Source: Sphingobacteriia bacterium (GTDB lineage Bacteria > Bacteroidota > Bacteroidia > UBA7662). Taken from it: DNA of 9,899 nt. Positions 1 to 4,825 of this stretch are shown one piece after another (the stretch's first letter is position 1; the number at the start of each line of letters is the position of its first letter). A program made the position numbers and the translations under genes. The stretch covers positions 1-9,899 of the forward strand of contig RFPG01000034.1 in NCBI GenBank assembly GCA_009926245.1. The letters are read 5' to 3'. The notes under the pieces are model-generated. The model did not search any database, had not been told where the DNA came from, and was given only the letters and a program-made list of their open reading frames with translations.

Positions 1-1525
1 GGTCGGTCCGGGAGCCTGCATGGCAGGCCCACGCATTTTTAACGATACCATCGGCGTTTCACCCAATTCTTTGGCCATTTTGTCGGGTTCCAGCAATCAA
101 ACGCTTTGTGTGAATACCCCCATGGTTCCCATTATTTACCGAACGATTGGTTCAACAGGTGCAACGTTTAGCCAATTGCCAGCCGGAGTAACCGGTGTCT
201 GGCGCAATGATTCCATCATTCTAAGTGGTACACCCACAGCAACGGGGACCTATAATTTTGTGATATCCCCCAACGGATGTGGTGGCGCTGTTGGCGCGAC
301 GACAGGAACCTTGACGATACGTTCTATCAATACGATTTCATTGATAACGGCTGCCTCCACGTCCAATCAGACGCTTTGTCGAGGTACAGCCATTGCGACC
401 ACTCGTTACCAAGTAGCCGGACCGGCGGTTGGGGTTTTGTTTTACGGTCTTCCTCCAGGGGTGAATGGGGTTTTTGACGCAAATTCACGTGTGGCGACCA
501 TCACCGGTACCCCACAGGTTCGCGGGTTGTTTAGGTACAATGTGGTCATGTTTGGAGGCTGTTCCGGAGGTTCGTCCAATCAAATAAGTGGGACCATCAC
601 GGTCGATCATAACACGATTTCGTTATCTCGCAAAAGCGCCACCCTTAGCGCCCCGGAAATTACCACCAATATCCAAACGCGTTGTGTCGGACGACCTATT
701 CAACCCATTGTCTACACCTTGGGGGGGGGTGTGACCGGTGCCACTGTGACCGGTTTGCCAACGGGAATTTTGGCGGGATTTGCTTCCAATGTTTTGACCA
801 TTAGTGGCACGTGTACCATACCCGGAACTTATACGTATACGGTCACCATGACGGGAGGATGTACCGTTGGCCAGACGGTACCGACCGGCTCCCTCACGAT
901 CGTTGACTCCATTCGCTATCAACGAGTTTCCTCGAGCAGTGGGGACACCGTCAACCAATTCACGCCCATGGATACCGTGCAATACAAGGCACTTAGCGGG
1001 GCCAATGGAGCTTTGTTTGCGGGACTCCCCCAAGGCGTGGTGGGGCAATGGAGGGGTTCGGATAGTTCGGTCATCATTCGAGGAATTCCTGTAGTCAATG
1101 GAACCTTTGTTTACAAAGTGACCTTTGCCGGACCTTGCATGACGGGCCGGGGGAATATTGCGACGGGGATTATCCGGGTCAATCCGGTGATGCCGGTGGT
1201 TGGCAAAGGGGGAGGAGGTACCAACAGCGATACATCCGAAGGTCCGATGCCAGATTCACTTTGGATGGTTTATCCGGTTCCAAGTGAAGGGATGATTTGG
1301 GTTCGCGGAACGGGAGGACTTCGCCAGGCCTTGCTGTTTGTGGAGGATATGGCCGGTAGACAGATTCTCTCAGATACTTGGTCGTACGATACCGGTGAGG
1401 TAGGTGTCGGCGGAGAAATTGGTTGGAATGTTTCGGAATTAGCTCAGGGAGCGTATTTCCTGCGAATTCAGCCTTTGGATTCTGCGTTGCCTTCTCAAAG
1501 GTTACGCTTTCAGCTGGCTCGATAA
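1..1525 (+). CDS. T9SS-secreted repeat protein with Ig/PKD-like repeats and C-terminal sorting domain (5' partial)
   Basis: This is the C-terminal part of a secreted or surface protein. The frame is open to the window edge, and the codons before the first ATG (position 20) encode residues resembling the end of another repeat (ACMAGP, like GPCMTG in the last repeat), so the true start lies upstream. Residues below count from the ATG at 20. Four repeats of about 90-100 residues (roughly 12-100, 101-195, 196-294, 295-387) share an NQTLC-like start, a LPxG turn, an SGTP-like strand and a GGC-like end. Cysteines pair as 30/87, 120/181 and 222/281; the last repeat keeps only C373. A Gly-rich linker (about 395-400) leads to a C-terminal domain starting at YPVP (418-421), with EDMAGRQIL and ELAQGAYFLRI and ending in RFQLAR, which is the type A sorting domain cleaved during T9SS export in Bacteroidota. 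The repeats suggest an adhesin or extracellular filament protein, but no specific function can be assigned. Stop TAA is at 1523-1525. Confidence 0.85.
   Translation, partial: VGPGACMAGPRIFNDTIGVSPNSLAILSGSSNQTLCVNTPMVPIIYRTIGSTGATFSQLPAGVTGVWRNDSIILSGTPTATGTYNFVISPNGCGGAVGATTGTLTIRSINTISLITAASTSNQTLCRGTAIATTRYQVAGPAVGVLFYGLPPGVNGVFDANSRVATITGTPQVRGLFRYNVVMFGGCSGGSSNQISGTITVDHNTISLSRKSATLSAPEITTNIQTRCVGRPIQPIVYTLGGGVTGATVTGLPTGILAGFASNVLTISGTCTIPGTYTYTVTMTGGCTVGQTVPTGSLTIVDSIRYQRVSSSSGDTVNQFTPMDTVQYKALSGANGALFAGLPQGVVGQWRGSDSSVIIRGIPVVNGTFVYKVTFAGPCMTGRGNIATGIIRVNPVMPVVGKGGGGTNSDTSEGPMPDSLWMVYPVPSEGMIWVRGTGGLRQALLFVEDMAGRQILSDTWSYDTGEVGVGGEIGWNVSELAQGAYFLRIQPLDSALPSQRLRFQLAR
53..1180 (+). repeat. 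Four tandem Ig/PKD-like protein repeats (coding)
   Basis: Four diverged tandem units lie at about 53-319, 320-604, 605-901 and 902-1180. They align by the sequence order NQTLC / Y / LPxGV / SGTP / GTYxYxV / GGC / TGxITV. The starts of units 1 and 2 are also near-identical as DNA around the codons for NQTLC (near 89-109 and 362-382), which suggests duplication. Unit 4 lacks the first cysteine, and unit 3 carries an extra one (C265) where the others have proline. The unit boundaries are my estimate from visual alignment. Confidence 0.75.
721..729 (+). repeat. Poly-G tract (9 G) inside the T9SS-substrate gene
   Basis: Nine consecutive G bases span the codons TTG GGG GGG GGT (Leu-Gly-Gly-Gly, residues 234-237 counted from the ATG at 20) in repeat unit 3. 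Loss of one G gives TTG GGG GGG GTG TGA, an immediate stop. Gain of one G leads to TAG at 802-804 (present numbering). Either change removes unit 4 and the secretion domain. It is the longest homopolymer I noticed in the window. Confidence 0.8.
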
Positions 1526-1530
1526 AGGTT

Positions 1531-1560
1531 GATTCCCTAGACAGCCGAGCTAGGAATTTT
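1531..1560 (+). terminator. Candidate intrinsic terminator after the T9SS-substrate gene
   Basis: Bases 1532-1540 can pair with 1550-1557 (ATTC(C)CTAG against CTAGGAAT) with one bulged C and a 9-nt loop, followed by TTTT at 1557-1560. It starts 6 bp after the TAA of the + strand gene. It overlaps the last codons of the convergent acetyltransferase gene, so part of the symmetry may be coincidental. The U-run is short and the stem is AU-rich, so this is a moderate candidate only. Confidence 0.35.
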
Positions 1561-2127
1561 GGAGACTTTGCCTTGAACAAGGCGATAGGCTTCTCCGCTT
1601 TCGGAACAAGTCGCTAGGCCTTCTTCGTCAAAGTGGAGTTTGTGCCCAAATTCACTCATCCAGCCCATTTGCCTGGCCGGATTGCCAACGACCAGGGCGT
1701 AGTCGGGGACCTGTTTGGTGACCACCGCACCTGCGCCAATGAATGCAAATTGACCGATATCATGCCCGCACACAATGGTGGCATTGGCTCCAATGCTGGC
1801 GCCCCGGCCGACCCTGGTTTGGGCGTATTGCCCACGGCGGTTGACCGCAGAACGGGGGTTTACAACATTGGTAAAAACGCAGGAGGGGCCCAAAAAAACA
1901 TCGTCATCGCAAGTGACGCCGGTGTAGAGGCTGACATTATTCTGAATTTTGACATTGGAACCAAGGATGACCCCCGGTGATATAACAACATTTTGACCAA
2001 TGTTACATCGTTCTCCAACAACGGCATCGCTCATGATGTGAGAAAAATGCCAGACCTTGGTTCCTTCACCAAGGATCGCCCCTTCATCTACGACCGCGGT
2101 CGGATGTATAAATACTTGGTTGTTCAT
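1537..2127 (-). CDS. WbpD/WlbB-like N-acetyltransferase (left-handed beta-helix) for UDP-diamino-uronic acid sugars
   Basis: A 196-residue protein made largely of hexapeptide repeats (about residues 6-150, e.g. FIHPTAVVDEGAILGEGTKV and SIGANATIVCGHDIG), the signature of left-handed beta-helix acyltransferases. The details fit the WbpD/WlbB subfamily: FTNVVNPRS (85-93), GAGAVVTKQVPDYALVVGNPA (131-151), then MGWMSEFGHKL (154-164) and a C-terminal C-x-SGEAYRL segment (174-183). Family members acetylate the 3-amino group of UDP-2-acetamido-3-amino-2,3-dideoxy-glucuronate using acetyl-CoA in the cytoplasm, in O-antigen or surface glycan synthesis. The length matches the family (about 190). The partner dehydrogenase, aminotransferase and epimerase are not in this window. 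The gene follows thymidine kinase by 32 bp on the same strand and has no clear Shine-Dalgarno sequence. The exact sugar substrate is inferred; a related amino-sugar acetyltransferase is possible. Confidence 0.85.
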   Translation of the reverse strand: MNNQVFIHPTAVVDEGAILGEGTKVWHFSHIMSDAVVGERCNIGQNVVISPGVILGSNVKIQNNVSLYTGVTCDDDVFLGPSCVFTNVVNPRSAVNRRGQYAQTRVGRGASIGANATIVCGHDIGQFAFIGAGAVVTKQVPDYALVVGNPARQMGWMSEFGHKLHFDEEGLATCSESGEAYRLVQGKVSKIPSSAV

Positions 2128-2159
2128 AGAAAAATCGCGTGAATGCGGGTTGGAAAAAT

Positions 2160-2795
2160 TTAGAAAAAACCGGGATCGGAATTGGCTTGGTTCAAGGCTC
2201 GGTTAAAACAAGGTCGGCACAGGGGTCGGTAATGCTCTTGGGCGCCCAAAACCCGCGTCGATTGCAACGATGTATGTCGATGAGAATGAGATGCTTCGTG
2301 CCCACAATCGGAACAGATCGCCCTCACCTTGGTGACTTCTTCGGCGACCGCCATCAGAGCGGGCATTGGCCCAAACGGTTGACCCAAAAAATCCATATCC
2401 AAACCAGCGATCAAAACGCGATGGTTTTGACGACTCAAAAGCAAGGCGACTTTGATTAGGTCCTGATCAAGAAATTGGGCTTCGTCAATACCGATCACCA
2501 GACCTTCGCCTTCATCCTTTGATGTGTTATGGTTTTGTTGGTTAATGAATTCCGTAATCTGACTCGAATGATGAATATTATGGCAAGGGATGCTGTTGCG
2601 GTTGTGGGATACAACGGCATCAGCCCCGTAGCGTTTGTCAAATTCGGGCTTGAAAATCAAAACCCGCAGACCTGCTAATTCAGCCCTACGCAGTCGCCGG
2701 ATGAGTTCCTCGGTTTTTCCCGAAAACATCGAACCGGTGATCACTTCGATGCTACCCCGAACCTGAGGTTTGGAAGGATTCACGCCTGGTTTCAT
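2160..2795 (-). CDS. tdk: Thymidine kinase (type II, TK1-like)
   Basis: A 211-residue protein that phosphorylates thymidine to dTMP with ATP in pyrimidine salvage, cytoplasmic. Visible motifs are the P-loop GSMFSGKT (21-28), the Walker B-like DEAQF (104-108, with the catalytic Glu expected in this motif), GLDMDFLGQPF (131-141), and a zinc site from CSDC (161-164) and CRPC (193-196). EHYRPLC before the last pair is the nucleoside-binding lasso region. The length is normal for the TK1-like family. I chose the ATG at 2793-2795 because homology begins about 15 residues later; the frame stays open up to 3101, but that extension would run across the mraZ control region and the start of mraZ. The region around residues 84-97 is Asn/Gln/Lys-rich and looks like a flexible loop. 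The gene is divergent from mraZ and probably co-transcribed with the acetyltransferase downstream. Confidence 0.93.
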   Translation of the reverse strand: MKPGVNPSKPQVRGSIEVITGSMFSGKTEELIRRLRRAELAGLRVLIFKPEFDKRYGADAVVSHNRNSIPCHNIHHSSQITEFINQQNHNTSKDEGEGLVIGIDEAQFLDQDLIKVALLLSRQNHRVLIAGLDMDFLGQPFGPMPALMAVAEEVTKVRAICSDCGHEASHSHRHTSLQSTRVLGAQEHYRPLCRPCFNRALNQANSDPGFF

Positions 2796-2852
2796 CGCCT
2801 CAAGATAGCGAGGAGCGAGCCCATGACCCAAACACAAGGGTGTCCAGGCCCC

Positions 2853-2895
2853 ATCGCAAGTCCCATCGCGGGTCCCGTGTCCGATCGCGGGTCCC
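2853..2895. repeat. GC-rich short repeats (ATCGCGGGTCCC)
   Basis: The 12-mer ATCGCGGGTCCC occurs exactly at 2865-2876 and 2884-2895, and a variant ATCGCAAGTCCC sits at 2853-2864, directly abutting the first exact copy. The GGGTCCC parts are nearly self-complementary, so 2870-2876 and 2889-2895 could form a 7-bp stem with one central mismatch. The function is unknown: binding sites for a regulator or a structured 5' leader of the tdk transcript are both possible. Confidence 0.6.
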
Positions 2896-2910
2896 CTGCC
2901 CACTGGGCTT

Positions 2911-2919
2911 TGTGGATAA
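2911..2919 (-). promoter_or_regulatory. Consensus DnaA box
   Basis: TGTGGATAA on the + strand is TTATCCACA on the - strand, an exact match to the strong DnaA-binding 9-mer known from E. coli and conserved in most bacteria. It lies 6 bp before the first MraZ-type box and 69 bp before the mraZ start. I noticed no second perfect copy in the window, so this is not an origin-like cluster. A role in tying dcw transcription to replication initiation is inference. Confidence 0.5.
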
Positions 2920-2925
2920 GTTTTG

Positions 2926-2960
2926 TGGGGGAAAGTGGGATATAGTGGGAAAAAGTGGTT
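2926..2960 (+). promoter_or_regulatory. MraZ operator (TGGGN box array)
   Basis: The boxes are TGGGG (2926-2930), TGGGA (2936-2940), TGGGA (2946-2950) and a degenerate TGGTT (2956-2960). They are separated by exact 5-bp spacers GAAAG, TATAG and AAAAG, giving a 10-bp period. This is the arrangement reported for the E. coli MraZ operator (TGGGN direct repeats with 5-nt spacers). The array ends 28 bp before the mraZ GTG, as expected for autoregulation of mraZ and the whole dcw operon. It also argues against a mraZ start at the ATG at 2923, which lies at the edge of the operator. Confidence 0.85.
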
Positions 2961-2988
2961 AATTCGTACCTCAGAATCGCCAAGCATC

Positions 2989-3444
2989 GTGACGCAACTC
3001 ATCGGGGAATTTCCATTGAAACTGGATGCCAAGTCCAGGATCAGCCTGCCTGCCGGCTTGCTGCGGCAGGTACCTGCCGAATCGGCAGGTAAATGGGTCA
3101 TTAACCGTGGATTTGAGGCTTGCTTGGTGCTTTATCCGGCTCCGGAATGGGAATCCATGGTCGCAGAGCTGGGTCAGTTGAATCCGTACGTCCGCGAAAA
3201 CCGGGAATTTCTGCGGTATTTCCTTCGTGGGGCGACTTCTTTGGAATCGGATTCAGCTCATCGCCTTCTTTTGCCCAAGCCCTTGCTGCAATACGCGGGC
3301 ATTGACAAAGACTTGGTTCTGTTTGGGCATTTGAACCGCCTGGAAATTTGGTCGGAGCAGGCCTACCTGCGCATGCTTGATCAAGAGCCCCAGGATTTTT
3401 CGGCACTTGCCGAGCGGGTGATGGGAGGAAAATGGAATGGATAG
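2989..3444 (+). CDS. mraZ: Transcriptional regulator MraZ
   Basis: A 151-residue member of the MraZ family, a ring-forming DNA-binding protein with two SpoVT/AbrB-like halves that controls the dcw cluster. The first half has LIGEFPLKLDAKSRISLPAGL (4-24); the second has ESDSAHRLLLPKPLLQYAGI (86-105) and ends shortly after an LEIWSEQAY strand. The start is taken as GTG at 2989: it places the family's opening segment (I-G-E-F) at residues 5-8 and gives a length close to E. coli MraZ (152). An in-frame ATG at 2923 would add 22 residues encoded by the operator. In both DNA-contact motifs (usually D-x-x-GR) the glycine is replaced: DAKSR at 13-17 and DSAHR at 88-92. It overlaps rsmH by 8 bp and heads the operon. 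Confidence 0.93.
   Translation: MTQLIGEFPLKLDAKSRISLPAGLLRQVPAESAGKWVINRGFEACLVLYPAPEWESMVAELGQLNPYVRENREFLRYFLRGATSLESDSAHRLLLPKPLLQYAGIDKDLVLFGHLNRLEIWSEQAYLRMLDQEPQDFSALAERVMGGKWNG
3423..3429 (+). promoter_or_regulatory. Shine-Dalgarno-like site for rsmH
   Basis: GGGAGGA lies inside the 3' end of mraZ; its GGAGG core ends 8 nt before the rsmH ATG at 3437. It is the clearest Shine-Dalgarno match at any start in the window. That is notable because Bacteroidota genes generally lack such sites. It also encodes Gly-Gly near the MraZ C-terminus, so coincidence cannot be excluded. Confidence 0.4.
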
Positions 3445-4429
3445 CCCTTTTTATCACCAACCTGTTCTGCTGGACGCCTGTTTGGATGCCCTGCAAATCA
3501 GGATGGACGGGGTCTATGTGGATTGCACGCTGGGCGGAGGGGGCCATGCAAGGGCCATTCTGGCCCGTTTAGGACCTCAGGGTCGGCTTTTTGGAATCGA
3601 TCAGGACCCAGACGCTCTTCAAAGGGCGGCCCAAGCTTCGCCTGAATACGGTCCTGGCTTGACCGAGGACCCTCGATTTACCCTGATTGATGGGAATTTC
3701 TCGCAGATGGAACGCTTTTTGCATTGGCATGGAGTTTCGACTGTCCAAGGAATCCTCGCGGATCTGGGGGTATCATCCCATCAGTTGGACGAAGAACAAA
3801 GGGGATTCGCTTTCCGACATGAATCGTCTCCCTTGGATATGCGCATGGATTTTCGGAGCGGGCTTACCGCCGAAGAGTGGTTAAGGACGGCCGAGCAAAG
3901 CGAAATGGCCGAGGTATTTTTCAGGTACGGCGAGATTCGGCCCTCCCGAGCCCTCGCTTTGGATGTGGTGAAGGCGCGTACCGAAGGCGGTATCTCAACC
4001 ACCGGTCAGCTCAAGGCCTTGGCCTTGAAATACGTGGGACAAGAAAAGCCATCGCGCTTTGTGGCCAGGGTTTTTCAAGCCATTCGAATTCACCTCAACC
4101 AGGAGCTGGACAGCCTTTGCGCCCTCTTGGAGCAATCGGCGAGGCTTTTGGCCCAAGAAGGTCGCCTGGTGGTCATGAGTTACCACTCTTTGGAGGACCG
4201 GTTGGTCAAAAACTATATCAACCACGGCAGCCTGGATGGCAAAGCGCGCAAGGATTTGTATGGTCATCCGCTCCGGCCCTTTGACCCCATTCGGGGAAGG
4301 TTTGTTACGGCAGATGAAGAAGAATCCGTTCAAAATCCCCGTTCACGCAGCGCTCGCCTACGCGTTGGGGTCCGCAACGATTTGACCTGGAAACAATGGC
4401 AGGAACGTTTGAGCCAATCCGTTTTATGA
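3437..4429 (+). CDS. rsmH: 16S rRNA (cytosine-1402-N4)-methyltransferase RsmH
   Basis: A 330-residue SAM-dependent methyltransferase (formerly MraW) that N4-methylates C1402 in the decoding centre of 16S rRNA. SAM-site motifs are DCTLGGGGHA (29-38) and GIDQDPDA (53-60). Family-specific motifs follow: DLGVSSHQLD (109-118), GFAFR (123-127), PLDMRMD (132-138), FQAIRIHLNQEL (213-224), SYHSLEDR (248-255) and NPRSRSARLR (300-309). All key segments are present and the length is slightly above the usual 300-315. It starts inside mraZ (8-bp overlap) and its TGA overlaps the ftsL-like ATG in an ATGA junction, so translational coupling on both sides is likely. Confidence 0.97.
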   Translation: MDSPFYHQPVLLDACLDALQIRMDGVYVDCTLGGGGHARAILARLGPQGRLFGIDQDPDALQRAAQASPEYGPGLTEDPRFTLIDGNFSQMERFLHWHGVSTVQGILADLGVSSHQLDEEQRGFAFRHESSPLDMRMDFRSGLTAEEWLRTAEQSEMAEVFFRYGEIRPSRALALDVVKARTEGGISTTGQLKALALKYVGQEKPSRFVARVFQAIRIHLNQELDSLCALLEQSARLLAQEGRLVVMSYHSLEDRLVKNYINHGSLDGKARKDLYGHPLRPFDPIRGRFVTADEEESVQNPRSRSARLRVGVRNDLTWKQWQERLSQSVL

Positions 4430-4821
4430 GCCAGGTCAAGCCAAAATCGCCCTCCTGGAATCTCTGGACCCTCTTGGACCCCGAACGTTGGGTTCAGCCC
4501 GATTTGATGCGTCGACACGGTCTATTTGGGATCTATTTGATCACCTTGATGATTTTGTACATCGCACACATTCATCGCTGTGAAAGCTTGGTTCGTAACA
4601 TGAGTTTGCTCGAAAAAAGCAACCAAGAACTTCGTTCCCAGTACCTCTTTTTGAAAACGGAATTGGTAAGTCTGGGGCAATTGGAACGCGTCTCGCAGAG
4701 GGCCATGGCGATGGGCCTTTATCCATTGCGGGTTCCCCCATTGGCTATCAATCGCAGCGTGCATGAAACCGAAAAAAAGACGAGATCTGAAGTTTCAACT
4801 GGTTTAAAATCAAGATTCTAG
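4426..4821 (+). CDS. FtsL-like cell division protein
   Basis: A 131-residue bitopic membrane protein. A short basic cytoplasmic N-terminus precedes one predicted membrane span (about 32-48, GLFGIYLITLMILYIAH), then a periplasmic helix likely to form a coiled coil (about 52-92, rich in Leu/Glu/Gln), and a PLRVPPL segment typical of Bacteroidota FtsL-like proteins. FtsL works with FtsB and FtsQ to activate FtsWI at the septum. I chose the ATG at 4426, which forms an ATGA overlap with the rsmH stop; an in-frame ATG at 4396 would add 10 residues read from inside rsmH. Sequence conservation of FtsL is low, so the call rests mainly on topology, size and position between rsmH and ftsI. It ends 4 bp before ftsI. 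Confidence 0.8.
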   Translation: MSQVKPKSPSWNLWTLLDPERWVQPDLMRRHGLFGIYLITLMILYIAHIHRCESLVRNMSLLEKSNQELRSQYLFLKTELVSLGQLERVSQRAMAMGLYPLRVPPLAINRSVHETEKKTRSEVSTGLKSRF

Positions 4822-4825
4822 ACCT

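Larger units (their letters stand above)
2796..2988. promoter_or_regulatory. Divergent control region between tdk and mraZ
   Basis: This 193-bp non-coding stretch must hold the promoters for tdk (leftward) and the dcw operon (rightward). It contains a GC-rich repeat block (2853-2895), a consensus DnaA box (2911-2919) and a TGGGN box array (2926-2960), each listed separately. I looked for the Bacteroidota -7 element TAnnTTTG with an upstream TTG. The nearest rightward match is TAAGTTTTG at 2917-2925, which is imperfect and lacks a properly spaced partner, so no promoter is called with confidence on either strand. Confidence 0.6.

Noticed and set aside
20..22. ATG at 20 as the true start of the T9SS-substrate gene
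   Set aside because: No signal peptide follows it, the frame is open upstream, and the flanking residues align with the end of another repeat, so the gene is truncated by the window edge.
623..1048. 141-codon open frame antisense to the repeat protein
   Set aside because: Composition mirrors the repeats on the + strand and no protein family features are visible.
2838..2910. GC-rich repeats as a CRISPR array or origin iterons
   Set aside because: Only two exact copies of a 12-mer at irregular spacing, no spacers of uniform length, and only one DnaA box nearby.
2923..2988. mraZ starting at the ATG at 2923
   Set aside because: The added 22 residues would be encoded by the TGGGN array itself; GTG at 2989 gives the normal MraZ N-terminus and length.
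2796..3101. In-frame extension of thymidine kinase to a 313-residue protein starting at 3101 (- strand)
   Set aside because: The extra 102 residues have no TK features and are read across the DnaA box, the MraZ operator and the start of mraZ; TK1 homology begins just after the ATG at 2795.
3101..3547. 148-codon open frame antisense to mraZ and rsmH
   Set aside because: Proline-rich, no domain, fully covered by two confidently identified genes on the other strand.
4396..4425. FtsL-like protein starting at the ATG at 4396
   Set aside because: It would lie deep inside rsmH; the ATG at 4426 gives the ATGA overlap also seen at the mraY-murD junction.
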